NCBI GenBank assembly: GCA_008690995.1
Contig: VRMN01000002.1
Location: forward strand, 2,343,699-2,407,698
Source of the DNA: Porphyridium purpureum
Lineage: Eukaryota; Rhodophyta; Bangiophyceae; Porphyridiales; Porphyridiaceae
Length of the DNA stretch: 64,000 nucleotides
Reading direction: 5' to 3'
The stretch's first letter is position 1; each line of letters opens with the position of its first letter. The notes beneath the pieces were generated by a model that saw only the letters and a program-made list of their open reading frames with translations, was not told the DNA's origin and ran no database searches. Shown here in pieces: positions 21,101 to 32,900 of this stretch. Made by a program: the position numbers and the translations under genes.

Positions 21101-22560
21101 GCAGCAGACAAGACGGAAGGAGCTGTGGCATATCGAGCGGACCGCAGACGGGAGACCTTGGAAGCCGCTGTTTGCGTTGAGAAACACGAACCGCCGCGTC
21201 CCACGGTTCGTTCTCGCCGTTCACCCGTTGCGCCACGACGGGTCTGTTGTTCTCGAACCAGCTTCCACAAACCCAGGAAGAAGCCAAACATCCCATTATC
21301 ACTCTAGCAGAAATTCCCTTTCAGCTCGATGTGTGAAGGTGAGGCCGTGGCCGCGACACCAACTTCCGAGGCGTCGCGACCAGATCTGAACCCGTTGCAG
21401 GTAGCTGTCGCCAGCGCCAGAGTCGCGCCTGTACCGGGCTTGTGGCAAGGGCGCTGTTCTGGGAACACCTGGCCGGCACATTTGGACTGGCAGCGTGGCT
21501 GTGCGAGAAAGCGCCACAGTACGTGAGTGCACTGCTGGAGCGGACGCAAGACGAGCAGCAGCAGGCGTAGAAACGCGAGCACTGTGACTAGTTCTGGGAA
21601 ATGGCGTAGACATTTGGAATTGGTGAGATTGACGTACAGAACGCGACGCCTCGGAAGGATCGCACGTGCGCAAGCGGCGCGCGAGAGTCGTCGGGTGGTG
21701 AGCGCGCGAGGTGCAGCTCTGCTAATGAGCAGGACAAGAGAAGACGGCAAGGTTTCGTTCAGAGCAAGAGTCAAAGGTTACTGCGACTTTTGTGTAGTTA
21801 TTCAGGTGACATGTGTTGACTCATTTCACGACACATCGGCACTAGAGGAGCAAGTGAATCACTTCCATCTGACCTCGTACCGCCATCGCATTGAGCATTT
21901 GATTGATTGAGTGCTGGGATCGACTCGAGGACAGCCAAGCTTCGCGCAGACTATTTTTTTATCGGCTGACTTGAACCATGCTGCATTTGTTTCCAAGCTC
22001 GCATGATCGACTTGGTAGACGTTTGCGGACACAAGGGCATGTGAGCATGAGACGGAGCGCTGTGCTTCCTGCATAGAGCATATGCCAACTCCTCTTATCC
22101 TCTTCTCGTGACACATACTTTAAAACTTGACCCGGCGAGCGTTTCACGAACGCGCAGTGGGGCTCAAGTGCAACTCTGCGCCTCTCGCTTGCACGAGATC
22201 TCCTCCAGGACCCCGTCAGGATTCCGCCGCATGGTGGCGCCCTCGTTGAGGACGCGCAGACTTCTGTTTCTCATGCATCGGCTTTGTCGGAGGCGCCGGT
22301 CGGGCCGCACCCGTGAGAAGAGATGTCTGAGGTGAGCTCTCCGTGGCACGTCGCAAAGATTGAACACTCGCGGTGCACGTTACCCCTGTCAACGAACCGT
22401 CGTCCAGACACCTTGGGCATATGGCGACGGAAGGCAAAGAAAACCAATTAGCTCGTCGCTGAACACACGCAGAATCTACAAATCGACCAAGTGCTGCGAG
22501 TGCTCCGCAGCTATGCTTCTCACAAACGTGTCAGCGCGTCTGCCGAGGCATGGATTCTGC
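18140..22560. other. Long stretch without a supported gene
   Basis: Frames up to 324 codons (20415-21389 +) overlap frames of similar length on the other strand. They are Arg/Ser/His-rich, as expected of chance translation of GC-rich DNA. A Cys/His cluster (FQCICPCGHSTRSARC, followed by AAHQMQKNC) in the + frame at 19566-19955 hints at a decayed zinc finger but is too short to name. I see no repeats or RNA genes here. Confidence 0.4.
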
Positions 22561-22735
22561 GATCAAGAAACTGTACAATATTAAGGATACTTATCCTGAG
22601 AGATCTGCATCGAGTCCCAGTCCTGCGCGTACAGTCCCACCGGCCACGTACCCAGCTCCGGGAACCGCCGCACAATCGCCCTCATCTTTGTTCGCCGGCT
22701 CGGTTGAGCGCGGAACTACAAATACTCCTCCAAAT

Positions 22736-23372
22736 TCAAAACCGCATAAATCCCCAGCAACGCGTACCCACCTTTAGCACGCACCGAGTCGCCATCCAAG
22801 ACATCCACCACGAACTCCTAGTATGTTCGCCCAATTTCCTCTCCGCTACCCACTTTTCAATCTTCCTCATGTCTGGGAATGAGGGTTGCACAAGCTCTTG
22901 AAACTCCCTTGTGTCGTTCAGTGCCTCGCCATTCACTTTGAGCTCTCTCACTGTCTTCACCGCTGCGGCGTCAACCTCCAAGACCTCCTCCAGCAATCGA
23001 GCCACCAGCTCACGTCAGATCGTCAAGGGATGTTTCTGCAAGCACGATCTCCAACTCGTCGCGTGGCGGCCGCACGAACGGACCCGCGGACTGTGACACA
23101 AGCGGCGCGGCCTCAGCCTTGATGCCCGCCGTCAGTTCTATGCTGCCGCCCGCCGCCTCGACCAGATCTGGCTTCATTCCCTTCTGAACCATCGCCAATA
23201 GCCGCGACACAGTCTTAAATCGCTCCACATTCAGCGACGAAAACTCCCCTTGGCTGGTCGCAAGGCCCCAGATCTCATTCAGTAAGCGGCTTCGCAGTCC
23301 TGACTTGACCAAAAATGCGACCGCTTTCTGCACGTCCACCCCTCTGCTTCCGTCCGCGTCGGCCAGCTTCAA
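22736..23372 (-). pseudogene. EH-domain gene fragment, frame-broken
   Basis: On the minus strand, 23372-23010 encodes ADADGSRGVDVQKAVAFL, then SGLRSRLLNEIWGLA and LNVERFKTVSRLLAMVQKG. This is the core of an Eps15-homology domain: an EF-hand-like loop, then S-G-L, L..IW.LA and the final helix. EH domains bind NPF motifs in endocytic adaptors. The frame has no ATG and is preceded by a stop, so the domain's N-terminus is missing. After a stop at 23010 the coding appearance continues in another phase (23005-22736: EEVLEVDAAAVKTVRELKVN). It lies just downstream of the WD40 gene on the same strand. A short intron cannot be excluded, but a relic is more likely. Confidence 0.6.
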
Positions 23373-23444
23373 CTACTTCTCGAGCAGCGAAGTCTCCGAC
23401 GACGTGCGCCAGCGCAACGAAGCGCGAACAAAAAAGGTATTAGC

Positions 23445-26246
23445 TCAATGCCCCCCTGCCGCGAGCTGCCACATTCGATCCAGCACCAAGGTCGACAGCC
23501 TCATATTTGCGAAATGCCCGAGTGCCTCGTGCGCGTCCCACACCCTGACGGTGTTGTCGCCGCTGCCGGACGCGATGAACTTGCCGTCGGGCGAAAAGTG
23601 CACCGCGCGCACCCCGTCTGAGTGCCCCTCCATGGTGCGCACGCACGCGCCGGTGTGCGCGTCCCACACCCTGACGGTGTTGTCGCCGCTGCCGGACGTG
23701 ATGAACTTGCCGTCGGGCGAAAAGTGCACCGCGGTCACCCAATCAGAGTGCCCCTCCATGGTGCGCACGCACGCGCCGGTGTGCGCGTCCCACACCCTGA
23801 CGGTGTTGTCGCCGCTGCCGGACGCGATGAACTTGCCGTCGGGCGAAAAGTGCACCGCGCGCACCCCGTCTGAGTGCCCCTCCATGGTGCGCACGCACGC
23901 GCCGGTGTGCGCGTCCCACACCCTGAAGGTGTTGTCGTCGCTGCCGGACGCGATGAACTTGCCGTCGGGCGAAAAGTGCACCGCGGTCACCCAATTAGAG
24001 TGCCCCTCCATGGTGCGCACGCACGCGCCGGTGTGCGCGTCCCACACCCTGACGGTTTTGTCCCAGCTGCCGGACGCGATGAACTTGCCGTCGGGCGAAA
24101 AGTGCACCGCGGTCACCCACTTAGAGTGCCCCTCCATGGTGCGCACGCACGCGCCGGTGTGCGCGTCCCACACCCTGACGGTGTTGTCGCCGCTGCCGGA
24201 CGCGATGAACTTGCCGTCGGGCGAAAAGTGCACCGCGCGCACCCCGTCTGAGTGCCCCTCCATGGTGCGCACGCACGCGCCGGTGTGCGCGTCCCACACC
24301 CTGACGGTGTTGTCGCCGCCGCCGGACGCGATGAACTTGCCGTCGGGCGAAAAGTGCACCGCGAGCACCGCCATAGAGAACCGCAAAGAGAACACCGCGG
24401 TCATCCTCTTAGAGTGCCCGTACATGGTGCGCACGCACGCGCCGGTGTGCGCGTCCCACACCCTGAAGGTGTTGTCGTCGCTGCCGGACGCGATGAACTT
24501 GCCGTCGGGCGAAAAGTGCACCGCGGTCACCCACTTAGAGTGCCCCTCCATGGTGCGCACGCACGCGCCGGTGTGCGCGTCCCACACCCTGACGGTGGTG
24601 TCGCCGTTGCCGGACGCGATGAACTTGCCGTCGGGCGAAAAGTGCACCGCGGACACCCCACCTGAGCGCCCCTCCATGGTGCGCACGCACGCGCCGGTGT
24701 GCGCGTCCCACACCCTGACGGTGTTGTCGCCGCTGCCGGACGCGATGAACTTGCCGTCGGGCGAAAAGTGCACCGCGCGCACCATATTTGAGTGCCCCTC
24801 CATGGTGCGCACGCACTCGCCGGTGTGCGCGTCCCACACCTTGACGGTGTTGTCGCCGCTGCCGGACGCGATGAACTTGCCGTCGGGCGAAAAGTGCACC
24901 GCGCGCACCATATTTGAGCGCCCCTCCATGGTGCGCACGCACGCGCCGGTGTGCGCGTCCCACACCCTGACGGTGTTGTCGCCGCTGCCGGACGCGATGA
25001 ACTTGCCGTCGGGCGAAAAGTGCACCGCGAGCACCCCGTTTGAGTGCCCCTCCATGGTGCGCACGCACGCGCCGGTGTGCGCGTCCCACACCCTGACGGT
25101 GTTGTCGCCGCTGCCGGACGCGATGAACTTGCCGTCGGGCGAAAAGTGCACCGCGGTCACCCTACTTGAGTGCCCCTCCATGGTGCGCACGCACGCGCCG
25201 GTGTGCGCGTCCCACACCCTGACGGTGTTGTCCCAGCTGCCGGACGCGATGAACTTGCCGTCGGGCGAAAAGTGCACCGCGCACACCCCGTCTGAGTGCC
25301 CCTCCATGGTGCGCACGCACGCGCCGGTGTGCGCGTCCCACACCCTGACGGTGTTGTCGCCGCTGCCGGACGCGATGAACTTGCCGTCGGGCGAAAAGTG
25401 CACCGCGCGCACCATATTTGAGTGCCCCTCCATGGTGCGCACGCACTCGCCGGTGTGCGCGTCCCACACCTTGACGGTGTTGTCGCCGCTGCCGGACGCG
25501 ATGAACTTGCCGTCGGGCGAAAAGTGCACCGCGCGCACCATATTTGAGCGCCCCTCCATGGTGCGCACGCACGCGCCGGTGTGCGCGTCCCACACCCTGA
25601 CGGTGTTGTCGCCGCTGCCGGACGCGATGAACTTGCCGTCGGGCGAAAAGTGCACCGCGCGCACCCCGTTTGAGTGCCCCTCCATGGTGCGCACGCACGC
25701 GCCGGTGTGCGCGTCCCACACCCTGACGGTTTTGTCCCAGCTGCCGGACGCGATGAACTTGCCGTCGGGCGAAAAGTGCACCGCGCGCACCCAATCAGAG
25801 TGCCCCTCCATGGTGCGCACGCACGCGCCGGTGTGCGCGTCCCACACCCTGACGGTTTTGTCCCAGCTGCCGGACGCGATGAACTTGCCGTCGGGCGAAA
25901 AGTGCACCGCGGTCACCCACTTAGAGTGCCCCTCCATGGTGCGCACGCACGCGCCGGTGTGCGTGTCCCACACCCTGACGGTGGTGTCGCCGTTGCCGGA
26001 CGCGATGAACTTGCCGTCGGGCGAAAAGTGCACCGCGAGCACCCCGTCTGAGTGCCCCTCCATGGTGCGCACGCACGCGCCGGTGTGCGCGTCCCACACC
26101 CTGACGGTGTTGTCGCCGCCGCCGGACGCGATGAACTTGCCGTCGGGCGAAAAGTGCACCGCGGTCACCCCGTCTGAGTGCCCCTCCATGGTCATAATCG
26201 GGGCCATCGCGCATGCTGCTCCATGTCCCACTGCATCCGTCCGCAC
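23445..26246 (-). CDS. WD40-repeat protein with 21 nearly identical repeats
   Basis: The product is 933 residues: an 18-residue leader, 21 WD40 repeats of 42 residues, and a 26-residue tail ending MWQLAAGGH. Each repeat follows TMEGHSxxVxAVHFSPDGKF then IASGxxDNTVRVWDAHTGAC. Twenty-one repeats would build three seven-bladed propellers. Differences cluster at a few positions: the two residues after HS (DG, KW, DW, NG, NM, SR, GG, NW), the residue after the next Val (T, R, L, C, S), the GS/SW/SD/NG/GG pair before Asp, and occasional K or R changes. Repeat 15 carries a 12-residue insertion. Repeats 5-7 and 10-12 show the same series of variants, so blocks have been copied. WD40 propellers are protein-binding platforms; no enzymatic domain is attached. 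An alternative start is the Met of MAPIM at residue 15. Confidence 0.9.
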   Translation of the reverse strand: MRTDAVGHGAACAMAPIMTMEGHSDGVTAVHFSPDGKFIASGGGDNTVRVWDAHTGACVRTMEGHSDGVLAVHFSPDGKFIASGNGDTTVRVWDTHTGACVRTMEGHSKWVTAVHFSPDGKFIASGSWDKTVRVWDAHTGACVRTMEGHSDWVRAVHFSPDGKFIASGSWDKTVRVWDAHTGACVRTMEGHSNGVRAVHFSPDGKFIASGSGDNTVRVWDAHTGACVRTMEGRSNMVRAVHFSPDGKFIASGSGDNTVKVWDAHTGECVRTMEGHSNMVRAVHFSPDGKFIASGSGDNTVRVWDAHTGACVRTMEGHSDGVCAVHFSPDGKFIASGSWDNTVRVWDAHTGACVRTMEGHSSRVTAVHFSPDGKFIASGSGDNTVRVWDAHTGACVRTMEGHSNGVLAVHFSPDGKFIASGSGDNTVRVWDAHTGACVRTMEGRSNMVRAVHFSPDGKFIASGSGDNTVKVWDAHTGECVRTMEGHSNMVRAVHFSPDGKFIASGSGDNTVRVWDAHTGACVRTMEGRSGGVSAVHFSPDGKFIASGNGDTTVRVWDAHTGACVRTMEGHSKWVTAVHFSPDGKFIASGSDDNTFRVWDAHTGACVRTMYGHSKRMTAVFSLRFSMAVLAVHFSPDGKFIASGGGDNTVRVWDAHTGACVRTMEGHSDGVRAVHFSPDGKFIASGSGDNTVRVWDAHTGACVRTMEGHSKWVTAVHFSPDGKFIASGSWDKTVRVWDAHTGACVRTMEGHSNWVTAVHFSPDGKFIASGSDDNTFRVWDAHTGACVRTMEGHSDGVRAVHFSPDGKFIASGSGDNTVRVWDAHTGACVRTMEGHSDWVTAVHFSPDGKFITSGSGDNTVRVWDAHTGACVRTMEGHSDGVRAVHFSPDGKFIASGSGDNTVRVWDAHEALGHFANMRLSTLVLDRMWQLAAGGH
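23526..26192 (-). repeat. Tandem 126-bp WD40 coding repeat (21 units)
   Basis: Units are almost identical in DNA. This leaves the antisense strand free of stops across the whole array and makes the copy number prone to change by slippage or unequal exchange, and to assembly collapse. Confidence 0.9.
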
Positions 26247-26474
26247 CGCACGTTTCTTTCTTTCTCCCCCAGCCCCGCCTCTCCCCTCTAATTTCCCGCG
26301 TGCGGCTTTTTTAATATCGCGGCAAGCCGCGAATCCACGTGTGCTTTATGATTTCGTGCCGCACTGCGCCGTGTCGCATGTGCAAACGCCCCCGGAAACC
26401 GCGCACCTTGGCCGTTGTGCGAAATTGTGCCCGTTTTGGCGGCGTGCGATACAGTAGCGTGGAAAAGTACAATT

Positions 26475-26795
26475 CTTTAAATTCTCGCACGCTTGATGAT
26501 GACAAGCGCACGAACCCGGATGACACAACCTTTCGCAGATGACCGAACCCCAGCAACACGACGCACACAGCACAGAGAACACAACCACACGACGCACACA
26601 ACACAGACGACGAATACCCGGGGCGTGGAAAATCCAACGTATAGGGCCTCTACTATTGCCCTTCGCGTCGGCACAGACAGCACCGGTCTCGACAGGGGCA
26701 GGGTGTCGTAACGGACAAAGCCGCCGTCTGCCTTCAGTGCTCTAAGAGCACCGAAACCCCCCAGACGCGATGTGCTGCTGGCTCTGCTACACAGG
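26475..26795 (-). mobile_element. LTR fragment (3' part) of the Myb-type copia family, reverse orientation
   Basis: CTTTAAATTCTCGCACGC at the left is the reverse complement of the 3' end of the LTRs at 41949-42756 and 47142-47918. The match continues for about 320 bp to GCTCTGCTACACAGG and then stops. The missing LTR part lies on the right, where the sequence passes directly into AGGGTTATATAGG, the head of the following module. Confidence 0.85.
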
Positions 26796-27229
26796 GTTAT
26801 ATAGGCGAAAAATACCTGCAGCGAGAAATTTTAGCCTTGAACGGTAGGGTAACGTGACTTAAAATCATAAAACAAGGTTACTTTACTATGGAATGCCGCT
26901 GTTGTGGGGGTACGCTGCGGAACCCTAAAGTTAATGTAAGCGCGTCCGCAAAACAGGTGCGTTTTGCTAAATGAAATTCGGTTACTATGAAAAAAAATTA
27001 CTTTACTAGAGCTGATTTTACTATTCAAACGCACGTATTTAGAGGCTTTGTGCCCATTTCAATGTCATCCTCAGCAAAGTAATTTGTATTGCATAGACAT
27101 CACAAATTGTAATGCATTGCAGCGTCATCCCATGTGAAGGACACGGGACTATATGAGAATGACACTGTTTGATGATTTAAATAAGCATAGAAGGATAGGC
27201 TATAATTATGATCATGCCGGCGGCGAAGG

Positions 27230-27470
27230 AGGGGAGGTCGACGCGAAGGGGAAGAAGGTTGGATCCGGATGGTTGTCGAGCGCGGGCGGGCGCGGGCGAG
27301 CGCGGTGGGCGCGCGGGCGGGCGGCGCAGTGGGCGCGGCGGGCGGGCGCAGGCGGCGCGGGCGCGGCGGGCGCGGCGGCGGGCGCTGTTCGGCGCGGGCG
27401 CGGTGGGGTGCGGGCACGGGCGGGCGGCAGTGCGCGAGTGGCGCGGCGGTGGTAGCCGGGCAGAAGTGGC
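27230..27470. repeat. GC-rich simple-sequence tract (GCGGGC-type)
   Basis: Almost pure C/G with irregular GCGGGCGG/GGCGCG units. The copy at 48470-48700 differs in length and order, as expected of replication slippage. Confidence 0.8.
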
Positions 27471-27889
27471 GCGGCGTGCGTGAGAATGTTGGATAGGCAC
27501 TGGGCAGTGCTTCACACGAGCGGCACGAGGACGGCGCACAGGCGCGCGATCCGTTTCAACAGCTGTGTGCATTGCGCACTTGCGAGCTGAACCTAACCAA
27601 CATGCTCGAATGCGTCAAGGCAAGGATGCTGGCGAATGTGAGCGGGATGCTTTTGAGTGGTAAGCCGGGCACTGGTTTGGGCATGGATGTGTTGCGTGAG
27701 GGCGCAGTATGCATGCGCTGGCGTGAGAATGGAGTGCGTGATTGAATGCCACGAAGCGTGCCATGGATGATGTTTTCATTGCTGCCGTCTCGTTACGAGC
27801 GACTGCTCGCTTGCGCGATTCTCAAGCGACAGAGGTGGGTTGCGTTTTGGGCGGCCGGGCTATGACAACACCTTTGATGATCGAACGAT

Positions 27890-28015
27890 GCTGGGCTCGC
27901 TGTGCTGGGCTCGCTGTGCTGGGCTCGCTGTGCTGGGCTCGCTGTGCTGGGCTCGCTGTACTGAGCTCGCTGTGCTGGGCTCGCTGTGTGGGCTCGCTGT
28001 GTGGGCTCGCTGTTC
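27890..28015 (+). repeat. 14-bp tandem repeat CTGGGCTCGCTGTG
   Basis: About eight imperfect copies of CTGGGCTCGCTGTG. The second module copy (49127-49237) has fewer units. Confidence 0.85.
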
Positions 28016-29025
28016 GTTGCGTCCCGTCAGGCAGTGAGCTTCAGGGCACGCGTACTGTTGCACACGAGGCGGCTGCGCACAACAAGCTGGTGCGTTCATC
28101 GGGCGCGGTGCGCGGCTTGCAAAGAGCGTGGGCTAACGTTGGATGTTGCGGTGCGCGCACCTTTCAAGGCAGAAAGAGATGGATTGCATTTTTGGCCGCC
28201 GGGCTGGGCGACACTTTTGATGGCTGCGCGGTACGGGCTCGCTACGCCCTGTGCGCGTTGTGGACCAGCAAACTGTGGCAACACCTTTCCTTTTCGCGAG
28301 ATATGGGCTCGCTGTGCACTGTGGCTTGCGTGCCGTTAAGCGCCAAGCTTTAGCGTGAGTGCATTGGTGAAAAAGAGGCGGCGTTGTGCGTCGATCTTGC
28401 TCGTTCGTTGTCCGCGGGGCGCACACGACGCAAAGAACGTGGGCAGTGGTTGAATGTCGCGATGCGCGTCGACGCCAAGCCTGCGCACTAAGACCGCGCG
28501 CAGCCGGAGAACGTAGGCGACGTAGCCTGAATCCGCATCTCGGCGTGACCGGTGCAACAGTGCCAGTTTCGTTATGCTGTGTCTTGCCAGATCGCAATGG
28601 CGCTGGCGCGATCTTGCACGTGTGCGCTCGTGAATGGGCTGCCGCGATTGTTGGTGGGACGTCGGCTCTGGAGTTGCGCAGACAAACGGCAGCCGAGGGC
28701 TGGCGCGAAAAATGGGGCGCCGATGGGGTGGTGCGGAAATCGTGGCGGTGACGGGCTGGTGAAAAGATCATGGCTGCGGCGATCGCGTCGCTACGCGCAT
28801 GCCACACTGTTATATGTGTGCGATCAGCTCTGGCGCCGCTTCTCGCGAAACTTCGAGCTACTGCTGAAAGCATGTTACGAAAATAAAATACAACGTAGCC
28901 AAGAAAACTTGAGCCAGCGCTTTGCAGCAGACTCAAGACATACCCTTGAAAGACACGGACTTGCCATGTGTCATGCACAACTTTTCGAAGGCAAAGTGTG
29001 AGAATTGTGAGCGCGGGGAATGTAC

Positions 29026-29112
29026 TGAACACTACCGAAGACCACAGAACACTATAGGAGACCACAGAACACTACGAAAAGCCGCTGGACACTACCGAAG
29101 ACCACAGAACAC
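29026..29112. repeat. 20-bp minisatellite, segment 1
   Basis: About four units of the ACCACAGAACACTAC type, including one GAAAAGCCGCTGGACACTAC variant. The array is interrupted at 29113 by a copia insertion and resumes at 34874. Confidence 0.85.
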
Positions 29113-29909
29113 CTTGGAATTTCTCCCTTTCTGCTTTGTAACCGAATCAACAAAACCGGATCGCTTCACCGATAACAGGAACTGGAAACCGCCACACCCC
29201 GGAAACTGACAAACCGACGACGAACCGACACACCGAAACGAACGGAAGGACAAGCAGGACAATCAGAGAAAAGTGGCTAGAAAGGAAGAGAGGACAGAAA
29301 ATTCAACTTATAGGGGACTACGAGAGGGAGTGGACCGGTCTTGACAAGTGAAGGGTGATGGAAGGTACGTTTAAACCCCAGCTGCCTTTTTAAAAACACT
29401 CCAGACCGATATCCGCTCGCACAACACGCTAGCGTGCCTCTCCCGCAAATCCAACCCAAGTCTTCCAACGACTGCCTCAATCCAACTAACCAATTCTCTT
29501 TTTATTCTATTTGCCCTTACCTCTTCTTCTACCTTGACCTGGAAATTCCTGGGAACCAGCTTGCCCCTTCGTCCTTTTATACCCTTCGTCCTTGCTCTTT
29601 CCAGCAAGGACGGGAGAACAAATTTCTCCAACAGGACGAATTTCCACCACAGGTTTTGATTCGTTCCACAACTCGCAACCACAGCCGGCCACGTATCCGA
29701 AAAATGGCCGGGAAGGCGCGTCAAGAACGAATCCAGAAGCTTCGGCCGGCCTTTGACCTTTGCACAAGGTCACACAAAACGACAATGACAAACATTTCGC
29801 AGGTCCGAGATCATCACGCTTCTCGAACAATCTTTCATCATAGAACTTTCTAGGGTTTTGTACTCAAAACCCTACGGCGTCTCTCGGGGCGGAACCCTAA
29901 AATTCCACG
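29113..29909 (-). repeat. 3' LTR of copia A
   Basis: 797 bp, matching 34077-34873. The last four codons and stop of pol (29899-29897) fall inside it. Confidence 0.9.
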
Positions 29910-32900
29910 CTCCTCCTTCCGGTCTGAGGGACGCGTAACTTCTCCCAGCACTTAATGTGGCCCTCCGGAAATAAGGCCTTGGTCATTAAGTCCGCCACAT
30001 TTTCGTCCGTCTTCACAAATGCCAGTTTCACAAGTTTCTGCTTTTCGCACACCTGATGCAACCAGGCCAAATCTGTTGCTCGGGTTATCGCCATATGATG
30101 CAACTTTGGCGAGTACCCCATCTCTATTGCTCGCATCACAGCTTGATTGTCACACATCAAAATCACCGAGAACTCTCCGTCACGTATACTTCGCAAGAAA
30201 GACAATGCAGGAAACAACGAGAGTTGCACAGTTTCCTCTAGGGCAGCCAACTCCGACTCTGAAGTCGACGAGCTCACGAAACGCTGCTTTCTCGAAGACC
30301 AATCCACTAGGTACTTGTAATCTCCAGCAACTAAGTACGTTGCTCTTCCAGAAGTCGACACACGACTCTCTGGACAACCAGCAAAGTCAGCATCCGTGTA
30401 TCCAAGAATGTTCACCCCTCTGATGCCTTCCTTGAGATTCCCCAACACGTGATACTCCAATGCTTCCCGAGGTGTTTTCAAATACTGCACGACTCGTACG
30501 AGCAGCCTTTCTGCTGCCACATTCCACTTGTCAACGTACCGGGCAATCATACCGACTGCATACGCAATATCAGGTCGAACCGTTCTGGCGAGCCACATCA
30601 GCCTCCCGACGTGTTCTCTTACTTTCAAAGTCTTCCAGATGACTTGATAATTCAGAACTTCCTCGCCATCTAGCTTCTCAGATGGTGACTTCACGGCACG
30701 CAATACGCGTCTAATATCCTGCTCAAATTCCCGAATGACCACATCTTGATACTCTTGATTCGCCAAACTCACGCTCCCATTTTTGAGGGAAATGCTCGTC
30801 CCCAGGAATCTCAAGGATCCTCCTTCCGTCAATAGTTCTGGTGCTTTTTCTATGAGAAACTCTTGTTTCAATTCTTCGATGATTCCTGGGCGTTCCTCCT
30901 CTCGACAGGCTAATAGACCATCATCCACGTACAGAGCCAACAACGCAACTGACGAACTTGCAGCATTTCTCCGGACGTACACATTCTTTTCACCATGCAC
31001 GAGCTTCCACTGGAACTTTTGCAATCTCCTCCGAGCATCTTGTGAGAAATCCGAGCCGCTCCTGGGCAAGCCATACAGCGCCTTTCTCAGCCTGACTACT
31101 GTGTCTTTTGAATCACAAATTTCACGCGGTAAGTATGCAAACGTAGGTGGCCCAGACAGGTCCGCATGGAGGTATGCCGAGCTGATGTCGAAACTAACAA
31201 TCTGAAGGCCCAGAATTGCAGCCACAGCTATTATCATTCGGATAGCTGACAAACCAGCAGGCGTCTCATAATCAAAAATGTCATTCGTCGCAGCTCCATC
31301 GGACCCCCATATCCTGTTTCCCCCGGCCACCAAGCGGCACTTCACCTTGCGAAATTCTTCCGGCATCTCAGCAAATTTCAGACCGAAAATGAAATGTGTG
31401 CGTACGAAACGAGCACCAGGTTGCCTCCGGGCCTCCTCCAGCGTCAAGGGATTCTCATCCCATACCCCAAATCTCAGCATGGATTTGACTTCTTTTTCCA
31501 TCGCGGCTCGTCCTTGCTCAGACGCTAACGCCGCTCCAGTTTTCAGCAAAGTCGTTAAGTTCAACTGTGGGATCGTCACTGGACCACCCGTGCCTGCTGC
31601 CCGTTCCTCGTCAACCACTCTCACTTTCAATGCCTCGATCTCTTTCTCAAGCTCCGCTTCTCGAGCTCTGAGAGCATCGATACGACGATCCAAGTCCTGC
31701 ACCGCTTCAACCGCGGATGGTTCGTCCACTTCTGGCAACTCTTCCTGCTGGCTCAGGCTCACCATCTCTCGTTCAATTCCCTTTAAAGGGAACTCATGGG
31801 TAAATGCCTTAAAATCCTGAGTGCGAATTACTTTTGGGGTCTCACTCGTCCAGTCATCCCGAGGAAGCACCAAAATTGCCATCGGATGCTCTCCAACGCC
31901 GACGAGAATGCCAACTTTTCCTCGCGGTGCATACTTATTGTCAGGCTGATCATCTTTGTAGACCACCTTGCACCCGAATGGCAAACTAAGATTTCTCGGC
32001 GACCATTTTTCACCACGTCGTAATTCAAACGGCGTCTTTCCAGACTTCCTGCCCACGTGAAGTCTATTCGTCATGAACGCAAAATGCTGCGCGGCGTGCA
32101 TGAACCAACGCTTCCCGAGTCCGGCCTGCACAAGATTCGCACGGATTCCCTGATTCAGCGTGTGGTGAAACCGCTCCTGTTCAGCATGACTGTTTGGCCT
32201 GTACGGAATCCCCACCTCGTGCTTTATGAGGTGTTCACGCACCAGTCTCCCCACATCTCCCTTGAACTCATTCCCATCATCCGTTCGCAAAACCTTCGGC
32301 CATCCTCTCCCGGCTTGCACACTTTTCCAAGCGTCCGCAACCGCCGTGTGGGTTTTCGCACGTAGCCCCGCCAATGTCACCCATCCTGTGGCTCTGTCGA
32401 TATGCGTCAAAATAAACTTTGAACCATCTACCGACTTCACATTTCGCCCAGGCTCCACCAAGTCAATTCCGACTTCATCATTGAATGACAATGCACTGAC
32501 ATCTTTCTCCAGCCTTCGGGCCGGGCGTCGCTTTATCTTCGCCACGACACACGTCTCACAGTCTCTTTGCATAGGCATGTGAGTCAACTCGTGTTCCGAA
32601 GCAGCCACGCTCTGATTTTTCCCGTCAAGCTCGGGAACCACTTCTTCAACATTTTCCAACGTGCATATTTCCTTCCCCTCGGGCCTCGTTTCCATCAGTC
32701 CCTTCTGCCAATCAATCTTAGGATTCACCATCTTGAGCCATTTCCACCCTAAGATGGCATCCATACGAATGGGACCGATATAAAACTCGACGTTCCCTAT
32801 CCAGAAACCGAGGTCCACCGCAAGCACAATGGGGCCGTGCACCTTCATTCTCTGTCCTCCCGCAAGCTCGACCATGCATTCATCGCAACTGGACTTTACG

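Larger units (their letters stand above)
26793..29094 (+). repeat. Subtelomeric-type module, copy 1 (nearly identical to 48033-50315)
   Basis: A 2.3-kb block that recurs at 48033-50315 with only scattered base changes plus copy-number changes in simple repeats. Layout: AGGGTTATATAGG head; AT-rich stretch to about 27220 with TTTACTATGG, TTTACTAGAGC and AATGCATTGC; GC-rich tract 27230-27470; 14-bp repeats 27890-28015; frames with no recognisable product; then the 20-bp minisatellite. The AT-rich part is distantly similar to 51880-52220 (CACTGTTTGATGATTTA against CACTGTTTGGATATCTTA in the same context). Frames up to 310 codons exist on the minus strand but look non-coding. Confidence 0.85.

Noticed and set aside
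20415-21389. 324-codon + strand frame
   Set aside because: Low-complexity Arg/Ser/His composition, competing frames on both strands, no domain.
23305-26457. 1050-codon open frame on the + strand across the WD40 array
   Set aside because: It is the antisense of the WD40 gene. The near-identical 126-bp repeat lacks stops in this phase, so all copies do; the protein has no independent motif.
27640-27690. Walker-A-like LLSGKPGTGLG in module copies 1 and 2
   Set aside because: The essential GK-S/T end is missing and no Walker B or other ATPase block follows in any frame; chance resemblance is likely.
28133-29065. 310-codon minus-strand frame, repeated exactly at 49355-50287
   Set aside because: Identity is explained by the module duplication. 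Composition is Arg/Ser/Thr-rich without motif, and its start lies in the minisatellite.
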